In this document: piece by piece, positions 50,449-60,364 of the stretch
How the letters are laid out: every line of letters starts with the position of its first letter
Position numbering within the stretch: the stretch's first letter is position 1
Assembly (NCBI GenBank): GCA_002360945.1
Contig: DERO01000036.1
Coordinates: 117,335 to 181,334 of the forward strand
Direction of reading: 5' to 3'
Source of the DNA: Leclercia adecarboxylata
Lineage (GTDB): Bacteria > Pseudomonadota > Gammaproteobacteria > Enterobacterales > Enterobacteriaceae
Length of the DNA: 64,000 nt
Position numbers and translations under genes: made by a program
The notes under the pieces: model-generated
The model's input: only the letters and a program-made list of their open reading frames with translations
What the model was told of the DNA's origin: nothing
The model's database searches: none

Positions 50449-50628
50449 ATGCAAGCGCATGCCAAATCGATAAGCAGTGACCAGAATGATGTAAAGCTGG
50501 CGCTGAATAAAGAAAAGCAGATACAACGCCATAACGATATCAAAGCAGGGCTTGCTGATGTCGATCGAGCACGAGTAATAGGTCACTCAGAGATTCTGGA
50601 TTGGGTGGAACGCCTAAGAAAAGAGTAA
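50449..50628 (+). CDS. Small orphan antitoxin-like protein
   Basis: A 59-residue protein from ATG at 50449, preceded by GAGG; an in-frame TTG 15 nt upstream is less likely. The N-terminal half is charged and helical, and the C-terminal DIKAGLADVDRARVIGHSEILDWVERLRKE resembles the toxin-binding tail of ParD/RHH-type antitoxins (pattern IxxGLxxxDxGxxIxHxEVxxWL). The expected toxin gene is missing: a hairpin and then nlpA follow. It may be a remnant, or may counter a toxin encoded elsewhere. Confidence 0.6.
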   Translation: MQAHAKSISSDQNDVKLALNKEKQIQRHNDIKAGLADVDRARVIGHSEILDWVERLRKE

Positions 50629-50635
50629 TTCACAA

Positions 50636-50690
50636 GGCACTGCGATCTTTATTCTCGACCTCTGGCATTGCCGGGAAGATCGCTAGTGCC
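50636..50690. repeat. Long inverted repeat between the antitoxin-like gene and nlpA
   Basis: GGCACTGCGATCTT (50636-50649) pairs with AAGATCGCTAGTGCC (50676-50690) with a single bulged base, around a 26-nt loop. It is not a REP or boxC-like unit. It lies between convergent genes and may end both transcripts or mark the deletion of a toxin gene. Confidence 0.6.
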
Positions 50691-50701
50691 CCGTATTTAT
50701 T

Positions 50702-51505
50702 CTATTCCCAGCCCGGCACTGCCCCGCCGTTAAAGATCGTCTCGGCCGCCTTCGCCACTTCTGGCGACTGATACGACTGAATAAACTCCTTCACGTTTTC
50801 CGCGTCTTTGTTGTCTTCCCGCGTCACCACGATATTCACGTACGGCGAGTTTTTATCTTCGATAAAGACGCTGTCATGCACCGGCGACAGCCCGGTTTGC
50901 TGGAGATAGGTGGTGCTGATAATCGCCACATCCACTTTCGGATCGTCCAGCACGCGTGGCAATTGCGCCCCTTCCAGCTCCATGATTTTCAGATTTTTTG
51001 GGTTGGCGGTGATATCCAGCGCCGTCGGCAGCAGGCCGACGTCTGGTTTCAGAGTGATCAGCTTTTCGTTTTGCAGCAGCAACAGCGCGCGGCCCAGATT
51101 GGTCGGGTCATTCGGGATGGCGATGGTTGCGCCGTCCTTCAGCTCCGTCACCGATTTGATCTTGCGGGAATAGCCCGCCATCGGGAACACAAAGGTATTG
51201 CCGACGGCCACCAGCTTGTAGCCGTGCGCCTTGTTATCTTCCGCCAGGAACGGACGATGCTGGAAGACGTTGGCGTCCAGCTCTCCGTGTTCGGTGGCGT
51301 CGTTAGGCAGCAGCGAGCCGCTAAAGCCCACCAGCTCGACATCAAGGCCGAACTTCTCTTTCGCCACTTTTTTGGCGACTTCCGCCACGTCCTGCTCGGC
51401 ACCGTTAATCACGCCGACCTTAATATGTTTAGCATCGCTGCCGCTTTGGTCACAGCCCGCCAGCAGCAGGCCAGCGAGAAGTACCGCACCTAATCGAAGT
51501 TTCAC
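50702..51505 (-). CDS. nlpA: Inner-membrane lipoprotein-28, MetQ-like
   Basis: A 267-residue NlpA/MetQ-family substrate-binding lipoprotein. The lipobox LLAGC puts the lipidated Cys at residue 18; Asp at +2 is the classical inner-membrane retention signal, as in E. coli NlpA. The conserved KVGVINGAEQDVAEVAKKVA and IPNDPTNLGRALLLLQ blocks match. It contributes weakly to methionine uptake in E. coli. No MetNI transporter genes are adjacent. Confidence 0.93.
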   Translation of the reverse strand: MKLRLGAVLLAGLLLAGCDQSGSDAKHIKVGVINGAEQDVAEVAKKVAKEKFGLDVELVGFSGSLLPNDATEHGELDANVFQHRPFLAEDNKAHGYKLVAVGNTFVFPMAGYSRKIKSVTELKDGATIAIPNDPTNLGRALLLLQNEKLITLKPDVGLLPTALDITANPKNLKIMELEGAQLPRVLDDPKVDVAIISTTYLQQTGLSPVHDSVFIEDKNSPYVNIVVTREDNKDAENVKEFIQSYQSPEVAKAAETIFNGGAVPGWE

Positions 51506-51637
51506 CCGTCATATCCTTTTGATTACTGTTTTATCGACTATATCGGCAACGCAGCGGCAGGCTAAAAAACGAAATGGCATCAATAAGAAGGATAAGTTAT
51601 ATACGGGTTTTGCCGGGTGAATGCGTGCCGGGCTATT

Positions 51638-51668
51638 GTAGGCCCGGTAAGCGGAGCGCCACCGGGCG
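51638..51668. repeat. REP palindrome beside the vapC remnant
   Basis: GTAGGCCCGGTAAGCGGAGC then GCCACCGGGCG, 7 nt from the end of the broken vapC. A degenerate half (GCCGGGTGAATGCGTGCCGGG) lies just upstream. Confidence 0.75.
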
Positions 51669-51675
51669 TTGGGGT

Positions 51676-51896
51676 TCAGGCGGCTGTAGTCCAGTCTTCA
51701 ACGTTAAGCCCCTGCACCATCGCGAAGGCACGATCGTTAGTGACAATCGTCGTTCCTCGACTGATTGCATGCGCAGCAATAAGCTGATCGAGATCGCCCA
51801 TTACTTTGCCTTTATTTTCTATTGCGGCGCGAAGTTTGCCGTAGATTGCTGCCTCACGAGGTGGCTAACTATATTAGTGTCCAGCATATGCAGCAT
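51676..51896 (-). pseudogene. vapC: vapC toxin gene with internal deletion and frameshift
   Basis: The minus strand from ATG at 51896 reads MLHMLDTNIVSHL, the PIN-domain start with the first catalytic Asp, then hits TAG after 25 codons. Another frame continues with REAAIYGKLRAAIENKGKVM and ends GLNVEDWTTAA then TGA at 51676, the normal C-terminal third of VapC. About 60-65 central codons, including the conserved acidic Glu, are missing compared with the usual ~130-residue toxin. The 221-nt length is not a multiple of three. The product cannot be an active ribonuclease. The start lies 3 nt after vapB. Confidence 0.85.
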
Positions 51897-51899
51897 TTT

Positions 51900-52160
51900 T
51901 TATAACCCTTCGAGAGGATCTCTTGTCGTATAGCTCTGATTGCGCTCCTCCTTACTCAGGAATGAATCAGGTACCTGCGTCAGCTTCAGTAGACGCAAAA
52001 AATTCTCCCTGTGCTTTTCTTTCTCTGACATAGCTCTCAAAACAACATTCCCCTCCTCATCCCGCCGGATCCAGACGCTCTCCGTATCAAACGCGAACTC
52101 CGCAGGCAGTAACACCGCCTGATTTCGCCCTTTTTTAAACAGCTTTGCTTTACGTTCCAT
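51900..52160 (-). CDS. vapB: VapB antitoxin (AbrB-type)
   Basis: An 86-residue antitoxin. The N-terminal swapped-hairpin domain (AKLFKKGRNQAVLLPAEFAF) binds DNA, and the C-terminal tail (SFLSKEERNQSYTTRDPLEGL) wraps the toxin. The start at 52160 has GAGG eight nt upstream; the longer open frame is unconserved. The gene looks intact although its toxin partner is broken, so only autoregulatory DNA binding should remain. Confidence 0.85.
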   Translation of the reverse strand: MERKAKLFKKGRNQAVLLPAEFAFDTESVWIRRDEEGNVVLRAMSEKEKHRENFLRLLKLTQVPDSFLSKEERNQSYTTRDPLEGL

Positions 52161-52277
52161 CGCAACCTCTGCTGGTTTATTGACCAGGCCAAAGCATGCG
52201 CCAGCCGCGTTAAGGAAGACAAGCCTGGTGATGCAGATTCGGAAAGCGACTCGCAACAAATAGCAGAACCGCTAACC

Positions 52278-53816
<1,539 letters not shown>

Positions 53817-53855
53817 TTAATGAAGTTATGAATCAGGTCAAGGGATCCTCCGCGT

Positions 53856-54515
53856 ATGTCAGCACATAAAGATAATTCTGAACCCACGCCACAGGCCCGC
53901 CGCCCGGGGCGTCCGCGCGGAAGCAAACCCACCGCCACCAGCCGGGAACAGCTGCTGGATATCGCCCTGGATCTCTTTGCCCGTCAGGGGATTGCCCGCA
54001 CCTCCCTTAACGCTATTGCGAAAGAAGCGGGCGTAACGCCGGCGATGCTGCACTACTACTTCAACTCAAGGGAGCAGCTGCTGGATGCGATGATCGAGGA
54101 GCGTTTTCTGCCGCTGCGCAGCGCCATCGCGACGCTTTTCAGCGCTCATCCGGACGATCCGGTGACCGCCCTGACGTTGATGGTGAAAAAGCTGGCCGAG
54201 CTGGCCGTCGAGCACCGCTGGTTCGCGCCGCTGTGGATGCAGGAAGTGATTGGTGAAATGCCGGTACTGCGCGCGCACCTGCAGGTCCGGTTTGGCGATG
54301 AGAAATATCAGGCGACGCTGGAGACCGTCGCCCGCTGGCAGCAGGAGGGAAAACTGAACCGCGATCTGGCTCCGGAACTGCTGTTCACCACCCTGTTAAG
54401 CCTGGTGCTGGTGCCTTTTTCACGAATGCGCAATGACGAGAGGCTACACACCCTCTCGCCTGACAGCATCGTGCGCCATGCGCTGGCGGTGATAGGTCAT
54501 GGTATTGGCGCTTAA
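53856..54515 (+). CDS. TetR-family repressor
   Basis: A 219-residue regulator. A basic Pro/Arg-rich N-terminal tail ([11 protein letters not shown]) precedes the helix-turn-helix (about 45-72: [21 protein letters not shown]). The C-terminal ligand domain is TetR_C-like. It is divergent from the DHA2 pump gene and most likely represses it. Its stop overlaps the stop of the convergent GNAT gene. Confidence 0.88.
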   Translation: MSAHKDNSEPTPQARRPGRPRGSKPTATSREQLLDIALDLFARQGIARTSLNAIAKEAGVTPAMLHYYFNSREQLLDAMIEERFLPLRSAIATLFSAHPDDPVTALTLMVKKLAELAVEHRWFAPLWMQEVIGEMPVLRAHLQVRFGDEKYQATLETVARWQQEGKLNRDLAPELLFTTLLSLVLVPFSRMRNDERLHTLSPDSIVRHALAVIGHGIGA

Positions 54516-54931
54516 AGCGCCTTCGACATGTAATGGCGCTGAATTCCCGCGTACGGAAAATCATTCAGCGTCATGGTCACTGCATAACCCTGCTTTTCAT
54601 AAAACGGACGCGCCTGGAAACTGAAGGTATCCACCAGCGCATGCCGGCACCCTTGTTGCCGGGCTTCGTCTTCGGCGGCGCGCATCAGCTGGCCGCCAAG
54701 CCCGGTGCCGCGGATTTCGTCGCTGACCCACAGATATTTAATGTTCAGCCACTCGCCCTGGCGGTTGCCGATCAGCCCACCGCGCAGTTTGCCGTCCTCA
54801 TCGCGGGCATAGACGGCGATATCACTCGCCACACGGGAAAAACTAATAAACTGGCTGTTATAGATCCGCAACCCTTGCAGTAATTCTTCCTGTTCGTGTT
54901 CAGTAATGGTGTCGGTAATACTCAGTTGCAT
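54512..54931 (-). CDS. GNAT-family N-acetyltransferase
   Basis: A 139-residue protein with the GNAT acetyl-CoA loop in [20 protein letters not shown] (R/Q-x-x-G-x-G/A) and the C-terminal FEKQGY-like [12 protein letters not shown]. It resembles small-molecule acetyltransferases of the YjhQ/YhhY class; substrate unknown. It is convergent with the TetR gene. Confidence 0.88.
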   Translation of the reverse strand: MQLSITDTITEHEQEELLQGLRIYNSQFISFSRVASDIAVYARDEDGKLRGGLIGNRQGEWLNIKYLWVSDEIRGTGLGGQLMRAAEDEARQQGCRHALVDTFSFQARPFYEKQGYAVTMTLNDFPYAGIQRHYMSKAL

Positions 54932-55010
54932 ATCATTCTCCCGTTACGTTGCATCTCGACTATCCCACATTCTGCCGACGATAAAAACCGCAAACTCTGG
55001 CGTAACGCGC

Positions 55011-55223
55011 TTAAAAAAATGTAAGTGCAATCAACGTTAAATTGCCTTTGCGAGCAGCATCAACCTTTGTGACCTTGCCGTCGCCTGCCGTCACAAATTT
55101 TTCTTGCGGGCTTGCCTCTCCGTCAAATTCTGCGGCTACGCTTATTCGTACCTCTGCGCAACTATTGGCAAAATTAATACTTTCGGCTTGGGTCGCAAAG
55201 GCGGATGTAACGATATATTTCAT
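55011..55223 (-). CDS. Possible small protein, unsupported family
   Basis: An open frame of 70 codons (MKYIVTSAFATQAESINFAN...) lies in the 320-nt gap between the GNAT gene and yicS, divergent from yicS by 29 nt. It has no clear ribosome binding site and no recognised domain. The N-terminus is not a good signal peptide. It could be a chance frame; the main support is that nothing else occupies the gap. Confidence 0.3.
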   Translation of the reverse strand: MKYIVTSAFATQAESINFANSCAEVRISVAAEFDGEASPQEKFVTAGDGKVTKVDAARKGNLTLIALTFF

Positions 55224-55252
55224 AAACGTGTGTGGTTTTTCCGGAGGTTTCC

Positions 55253-55549
55253 ATGAAGTCAGCGCACCTGTTTTGCCTGGTCGTCTGCCTGCTTTTTGCC
55301 GCCTTCGTTCATGCTCAGGAACTGAACGACCCGGTCAAATTAGAACAGATGAAACAGTCGGTTTTGAAGGATGTGAAGAAAGCCTGTGCCCCGCAACGTA
55401 AGCAGAGTGATAAAGAGTGGCAGGCGATGATCATGGCTTCTGAGGCCAATAAGATGCTGGTCAAAAATGCGGTCGTGGCGATGGAGCGGAACAATCAGGA
55501 AGGTTACTGGGATGCCGTAAGCCAGGTGGACTGTATGGAGGATTACTGA
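55253..55549 (+). CDS. yicS: YicS family secreted protein
   Basis: A 98-residue protein with a signal peptide (MKSAHLFCLVVCLLFAAFVHA, cleavage near residue 21). The mature part resembles E. coli YicS, with the pattern KKACAPQ ... AVVAMERNNQEGYWDA ... VDC carrying two cysteines that may form a disulfide. The start at 55253 follows GGAGG. E. coli has yicS next to nepI and nlpA, so it is a backbone gene separated here by insertions. Function unknown. Confidence 0.82.
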   Translation: MKSAHLFCLVVCLLFAAFVHAQELNDPVKLEQMKQSVLKDVKKACAPQRKQSDKEWQAMIMASEANKMLVKNAVVAMERNNQEGYWDAVSQVDCMEDY

Positions 55550-55555
55550 TTACGC

Positions 55556-55589
55556 ATTAAGGGGCCCTTGCAGCCCCCTTAATTTTTTT
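55556..55589. terminator. Bidirectional terminator between yicS and the LacI-type gene
   Basis: ATTAAGGGG and CCCCTTAAT pair around CCCTTGCAGC, followed by seven T on the plus strand and preceded by AT-rich bases on the other. The T run overlaps the TAA stop of the convergent regulator gene. Confidence 0.85.
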
Positions 55590-56535
55590 AGCGCCGCATA
55601 TCCGGAATAATTAAATCCCCGCGCAGCACATACGAACCCAGCATCTGGGTCTTCTCATTCAGCCAGCTGACAATCCGTGCCGCCATGGCGTCCATCGAGT
55701 ATTCAATTGCCGGAATGGTCGGAATGCCCGGCAGATGCAGCGAGCCCGCCAGACTGAATACCATGATATCGCCCGGGACTGACCTGTTGAAGGCCTGCAG
55801 CTGCGGGATCACCCGCTGTGCTTCCTGCTCGTCGGCCACCAGTAGGGCGTTGAAGTTAACCGTGGTGGCGTTATTGAGCAGCTCCTGCAGAGCCACGGAG
55901 GATGACGTGGCTTCCATAAAGACCAGGTTGCGATTAAACGGCAGGAAGTTCTTTTCCAGCCCATGCTTGTAGCCCAGCAGCACCTGATCGGCAAAACCGC
56001 TGCCGTGGGGGTGGATCAGGGCAATCTGACGTCGTCCCTGGCTGGCCAGGAAGTTGCAGGCGGTTTCCGCGGCAAAGGCGTGGTCGTACTGGATGCTGTT
56101 GACGTTGTTGGTTTCCATACAGTCCACCAGGATGACGTTCTCCTGATCGATCTGCAGCGGGAAACGGGCGCCGATAATCAGAATGTCATCGCATAACCCG
56201 CAGGAGAGTTCATCCAGCGCGCTCATGACTTCGGCTTTGGTGTTGGCGAAGCGAAGCAGCAGGTGCTTCTGGTGCTGGCTGAGGTGTTTTTCCAGCGCGT
56301 AAAGGTAACCGGTAGTCTGGTTAATGTTGTCCTGCGCGCAAATGACGCCGATACAGCCGGTAGACTGGCTGAGCAGCGACTGGGCAATCACATTTGGCCG
56401 GTAGTTCAGCTCTTCCACCGCTTTCAGTACGGCCAGGCGACTGGCTTCCTTCACGCCGCGCGACCCGCTCAACACCCGTGATACCGTGGCTTTGGACACC
56501 CCGGCCAGACGTGATACATCGTTGATTGTAGACAT
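55588..56535 (-). CDS. LacI-family repressor of the beta-glucoside PTS operon
   Basis: A 315-residue LacI-type regulator. The N-terminal helix-turn-helix (TINDVSRLAGVSKATVSRVL) and hinge (YRPNVIAQSL) are followed by the periplasmic-binding-protein-like sensor. SVAL and ALLVADEQEAQRV lie in the effector region. It is divergent from the IIB gene. Two operator-like palindromes in the gap, one next to its own start, imply control of both transcripts, with phosphorylated disaccharide as the likely inducer. Confidence 0.9.
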   Translation of the reverse strand: MSTINDVSRLAGVSKATVSRVLSGSRGVKEASRLAVLKAVEELNYRPNVIAQSLLSQSTGCIGVICAQDNINQTTGYLYALEKHLSQHQKHLLLRFANTKAEVMSALDELSCGLCDDILIIGARFPLQIDQENVILVDCMETNNVNSIQYDHAFAAETACNFLASQGRRQIALIHPHGSGFADQVLLGYKHGLEKNFLPFNRNLVFMEATSSSVALQELLNNATTVNFNALLVADEQEAQRVIPQLQAFNRSVPGDIMVFSLAGSLHLPGIPTIPAIEYSMDAMAARIVSWLNEKTQMLGSYVLRGDLIIPDMRR

Positions 56536-56632
56536 CTTTATCCCCTGACAGGTCTCTCCAGGCCCCTGTAATTCCTGATTCCACTTCGGCTCATATTATC
56601 GCCACTCAGGAGTATATCCGTTTCCGTTTTCC

Positions 56633-56650
56633 ATGGAAACCGATTTTCCG
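56633..56650. promoter_or_regulatory. Second, degenerate LacI-type operator
   Basis: ATGGAAACCGATTTTCCG differs from the perfect site at 56759 at four positions. It lies about 100 nt upstream of the regulator start, 126 bp from the other site (12 helical turns), a spacing that would allow looping. Confidence 0.5.
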
Positions 56651-56727
56651 TTTCCACTCCATTTGATGTAAAAGCAGCCAAAATACGTGACCCAAATCCG
56701 ATAATCAGGCCCCATAAGTAATGGATC

Positions 56728-56757
56728 TTGATGGCTGTCACACTTCTGTCTTATATC
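56728..56757 (+). promoter_or_regulatory. Promoter of the beta-glucoside PTS operon
   Basis: TTGATG (56728-56733) and TATATC (56752-56757) are spaced 18 nt. The predicted start of transcription falls inside the operator at 56759-56776. Confidence 0.55.
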
Positions 56758-56758
56758 A

Positions 56759-56776
56759 ATGGAAACCGGTTTCCAT
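56759..56776. promoter_or_regulatory. LacI-type operator, perfect palindrome
   Basis: ATGGAAACCGGTTTCCAT is a perfect 18-bp palindrome with the central CG typical of LacI-family sites. It lies directly after the -10 box and 54 nt upstream of the IIB gene. Confidence 0.8.
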
Positions 56777-56829
56777 ATGTTATCCAATCATCTCCGCAAT
56801 AACTATTTACATTTTGAGGATGGTCGTCG

Positions 56830-57144
56830 ATGTTCAAGATTATGCTGTGCTGTTCTGCCGGGATGTCCACCAGCCTGCTGGTTCGGAAAATGGTCGAAGC
56901 CGCGAACGAACGCGGTTTACCGGTCAAAATCGATGCGTACGGTGTTTCAGAATTTGATACACAGTTTCCGCAATACCAGGTCGTACTTCTCGGACCCCAG
57001 GTCAAATACATGTTAAAAACGCTCTCAGACAAGGCTGCCGCTCAGGGCATACCCGTACAGTCCATAGATACAATGGATTACGGTATGCAACGTGGCGATA
57101 AGGTGCTGGACTATGCTCTGTCGCTCATCGAAGCGGCACACTAA
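56830..57144 (+). CDS. PTS beta-glucoside/cellobiose-type enzyme IIB
   Basis: A 104-residue IIB domain of the lactose/cellobiose family. The phosphorylated Cys is the second in MLCCSAGMST (residue 8); GPQVKYML and DYGMQRGDKVLDYAL follow. It passes phosphate from IIA to the sugar during uptake by IIC. It is the first gene of the operon; IIC follows after 12 nt. Confidence 0.93.
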   Translation: MFKIMLCCSAGMSTSLLVRKMVEAANERGLPVKIDAYGVSEFDTQFPQYQVVLLGPQVKYMLKTLSDKAAAQGIPVQSIDTMDYGMQRGDKVLDYALSLIEAAH

Positions 57145-57156
57145 GAAGGTGTTCTC

Positions 57157-58482
57157 ATGAGTTCGTTATATCAATCTATGGTTGCCGTCATTGAGCAGTC
57201 CATCGCGCCGCTGGCGGGCAAGCTGGGCCAGCAGAAGTACGTGATTGCCATCCGCGACGGCTTTACCGCCGCGCTGCCGTTTATGATCATCGGCTCGTTT
57301 ATGCTGGTGTTCATCTTCCCGCCGTTCTCTGCAGACACCACCAACAGTTTTGCCCGCGGCTGGCTCGATTTCTCCGAGACCTACCGCGAACAGTTGATGC
57401 TGCCGTTTAACCTCAGCATGGGCGTGATGACCTTCTTCATCTCGGTCGGGATTGGTGCCAGCCTGGGCCGTCAGTTTAATCTCGACCCGGTGATGTCCGG
57501 CCTGCTGGCCTTTATGGCGTTTCTGCTGGTGGCCGCTCCTTATGCCGACGGCAAAATTTCCACCCAGTATCTGTCGGGCCAGGGGATCTTCACCGCGCTG
57601 ATCACCTCTATCTATGCCACCCGCGTTTATGCCTGGCTGAAGGATCATAAAGTCACCATCCGTCTGCCGAAGGAAGTGCCGACCGGCGTGGCGCGCTCGT
57701 TTGAGATCCTGATCCCGGTGGTGGTGATCATTGGTACGCTGCACCCGCTGAATCTGTTTATCGAAGCGCAAACCGGGATGATCATCCCGCAGGCGATTAT
57801 GCACCTGCTGGAGCCGCTGGTTTCCGCCTCTGACTCCCTGCCTGCCATTCTGCTCTCCGTGCTGCTGTGCCAGATCTTCTGGTTCGCCGGCATCCACGGC
57901 GCGCTGATTGTCACCGGCATCATGAACCCGTTCTGGATGGCTAACCTCTCCGCCAACCAGGCCGCCCTGGCTGCCGGTGCTGCGCTGCCGCACGTCTATC
58001 TGCAGGGCTTCTGGGATCACTATCTGCTGATTGGTGGCGTGGGCTCTACCCTGCCGCTGGCCTTCCTGCTGCTGCGCAGCCGCGTAACCCATCTGCGCAC
58101 CATCGGTAAAATGGGCGTTGTGCCAAGTTTCTTTAACATCAACGAACCTATTCTGTTCGGTGCGCCGATCATCATGAACCCGATGCTGTTTATTCCGTTC
58201 GTGTTCGTTCCGATGATCAACGCTTGTCTGGCGTATACCGCCACCAAACTCGGCTGGCTGGCACAGGTCGTCTCGTTGACGCCATGGACCACTCCGGCGC
58301 CGATTGGTGCCTCCTGGGCGGCAAACTGGGCCCTCAGTCCGGTGGTGATGTGCGTCATTTGTATGGTGATGTCGGCGCTGATGTATTTGCCGTTCCTGCG
58401 TGCTTATGAGCGTTCTTTGCTGAAAACCGAAGAACAAAAAGCGCAGGCAACCGTAGGTGCAGCAGAGACCGTCGGCAATTAA
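57157..58482 (+). CDS. PTS beta-glucoside/cellobiose-type enzyme IIC
   Basis: A 441-residue membrane permease of the Lac family with about ten membrane segments. The conserved IRDGFTAALPFMIIGSF near the N-terminus, FAGIHGALIVTGIMNPFW in the middle and the sugar-site FFNINEPILFGAPIIMNP segment match ChbC/CelB. It has no fused IIA or IIB domain, in keeping with the separate genes here. Confidence 0.94.
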   Translation: MSSLYQSMVAVIEQSIAPLAGKLGQQKYVIAIRDGFTAALPFMIIGSFMLVFIFPPFSADTTNSFARGWLDFSETYREQLMLPFNLSMGVMTFFISVGIGASLGRQFNLDPVMSGLLAFMAFLLVAAPYADGKISTQYLSGQGIFTALITSIYATRVYAWLKDHKVTIRLPKEVPTGVARSFEILIPVVVIIGTLHPLNLFIEAQTGMIIPQAIMHLLEPLVSASDSLPAILLSVLLCQIFWFAGIHGALIVTGIMNPFWMANLSANQAALAAGAALPHVYLQGFWDHYLLIGGVGSTLPLAFLLLRSRVTHLRTIGKMGVVPSFFNINEPILFGAPIIMNPMLFIPFVFVPMINACLAYTATKLGWLAQVVSLTPWTTPAPIGASWAANWALSPVVMCVICMVMSALMYLPFLRAYERSLLKTEEQKAQATVGAAETVGN

Positions 58483-58499
58483 GTCAAAGAGGACGTTTT

Positions 58500-59885
58500 A
58501 TGAAATATGCATTTCCCGAAAACTTCTGGTGGGGTAGCGCCTGTTCTGCACTGCAAACCGAAGGGGAAAGCCAGGGCAGTGGCAAGGGATTAACCACCTG
58601 GGATCACTGGTTCGCGACCGAGCCAAATCGCTTTCACAATGGGGTAGGGCCGCAGAATACCTCCACGTTTTATCAGCACTGGAAAGCCGACATTCAGCTG
58701 TTAAAGCAGCTGAACCACAATAGCTTTCGCACCTCGATAAGCTGGGCGCGCCTCATCCCGGAAGGCACCGGTGAAGTGAACCAGGAAGCGGTGGCTTTCT
58801 ACAATCAGGTGATCGACGAACTGCTTGCCCAGGGCATCAAGCCGTTTATCACCCTGTTCCACTTCGACATGCCGATGGCGATGCAGGAGATTGGCGGGTG
58901 GGAAAACCGTGATGTGGTCGCGGCTTATGCCCGCTACGCAGAAACCTGCTTTGAGCTTTTTGGCGATCGGGTCATGCACTGGTTTACCTTTAACGAGCCG
59001 ATTGTGCCGGTAGAGGGCGGGTATCTGTATGACTTCCACTACCCGAACGTGGTCGATTTCCGTCGCGCGGCGACCGTGGCCTATCACACGGTGCTGGCCC
59101 ATGCGCAGGCGGTTCGCGCCTTCCGCGCCGGGCATTATCCCGGTGAGATTGGCATCGTGCTGAACCTGACGCCGTCCTATCCGCGCTCGCAGAATCCGGC
59201 GGACGTGAAAGCCGCGCACCACTGCGATCTGCTGTTCAACCGCAGCTTCCTCGACCCGGTGCTGTGCGGCGAATACCCGGCGGATCTGGTGGCGATGCTG
59301 AAAGCGCACGACCAGCTGCCTGCCTGTCTGCCGGAAGACAGCGCCCTGATTGCCGACGGTAAAATCGACCTGCTGGGGGTTAACTACTACCAGCCGCGTC
59401 GGGTGAAGTGTCGTGATACGGCCATCAACCCGCAGGCGCCGTTTATGCCGGAGTGGTTCTTCGATAGCTACGAGATGCCGGGCCGCAAGATGAACCCGTA
59501 TCGCGGTTGGGAAATTTACGAGCCAGGTATTTACGATATTCTCATTAACCTGCGCGATAATTACGGCAACCCACGCTGCTTTATTTCTGAAAATGGCATG
59601 GGCGTCGAAAACGAGCAGCGTTTTATTGAGAACGGCCGAATTAACGACCAATATCGTATCGACTTTATTTCTGAACATCTTAAATGGCTGCATAAAGGTA
59701 TTAGCGAAGGCTGTAATTGTCTTGGCTACCATATGTGGACATTTATTGATAACTGGTCATGGTGTAATGCGTATAAAAACCGCTACGGTTTTATCCAGCT
59801 GGATTTAACCACCCAGCAGCGCACCATTAAAAAGAGCGGAGAGTGGTTTGCTTCCACCTCTCTGAATAACAGTTTTGATAAATAA
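58500..59885 (+). CDS. 6-phospho-beta-glucosidase (GH1)
   Basis: A 461-residue family 1 glycosidase. The acid/base Glu166 is in WFTFNEP and the nucleophile Glu364 in ISENGMG. The C-terminal loop with WCNAYKNRYGFIQLD has the Lys/Tyr residues that bind the 6-phosphate, which supports a phosphoglycosidase over a plain beta-glucosidase. There is no signal peptide. It cleaves the sugar phosphate delivered by the PTS. Confidence 0.93.
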   Translation: MKYAFPENFWWGSACSALQTEGESQGSGKGLTTWDHWFATEPNRFHNGVGPQNTSTFYQHWKADIQLLKQLNHNSFRTSISWARLIPEGTGEVNQEAVAFYNQVIDELLAQGIKPFITLFHFDMPMAMQEIGGWENRDVVAAYARYAETCFELFGDRVMHWFTFNEPIVPVEGGYLYDFHYPNVVDFRRAATVAYHTVLAHAQAVRAFRAGHYPGEIGIVLNLTPSYPRSQNPADVKAAHHCDLLFNRSFLDPVLCGEYPADLVAMLKAHDQLPACLPEDSALIADGKIDLLGVNYYQPRRVKCRDTAINPQAPFMPEWFFDSYEMPGRKMNPYRGWEIYEPGIYDILINLRDNYGNPRCFISENGMGVENEQRFIENGRINDQYRIDFISEHLKWLHKGISEGCNCLGYHMWTFIDNWSWCNAYKNRYGFIQLDLTTQQRTIKKSGEWFASTSLNNSFDK

Positions 59886-59897
59886 ACAGAGTAACTG

Positions 59898-60203
59898 ATG
59901 ATGATTGCCTTAGAAGAAGCCGTAATGGAAATCATCGTCAATGCTGGTCAGTCGCGCAGCCTGTGCTTTGAAGCACTGCATGCTGCGCGGCAGGGCAACT
60001 TTGACGAAGCGAAAAGCCTGCTGCGCGAAGCCGATGGCTACGCGCGCCAGGCGCACCATATGCAGACCAAACTGATCGAACAGGACGCGGGCGAAGCCCG
60101 TCAGCCGATGACGTTAATTATGGTACACGCCCAGGATCACTTAATGAACTCGCTGCTGGCCCGTGAATTATCCGAAGAGATTATTCACCTGTATCAGCGT
60201 TAA
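59898..60203 (+). CDS. PTS lactose/cellobiose-type enzyme IIA
   Basis: A 101-residue helical IIA protein. The phosphorylated His77 is in IMVHAQDHLM, and HMQTKLIEQDAG is the conserved helix that contains the trimer metal site. Tandem ATGs at 59898 and 59901 leave the start open by one codon. It accepts phosphate from HPr and gives it to the IIB. Confidence 0.93.
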   Translation: MMIALEEAVMEIIVNAGQSRSLCFEALHAARQGNFDEAKSLLREADGYARQAHHMQTKLIEQDAGEARQPMTLIMVHAQDHLMNSLLARELSEEIIHLYQR

Positions 60204-60364
60204 TTAATTAAATATCAGTACTGGAGATATCGTTACGATAATAGTGTAAAGCCTCTGTACCCTAAAAAATAAAAATCAACCTTTTCTGATGATAGCGACA
60301 TATTCTGTCCATCCGGAACGGGGTGGTTATTGTCTGAATAAAATTTAAATATATTGAGATAACC

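Noticed and set aside
56727..56742. CTTGATGGCTGTCACA as a CRP site for the PTS operon
   Set aside because: One half-site is poor and its centre overlaps the predicted -35 at an unusual position; it may still be weak, but it is not listed as a feature.
57166..58437. 423-codon minus-strand frame opposite the IIC gene
   Set aside because: His/Gln/Arg-rich shadow translation of a membrane protein gene, not a plausible protein.
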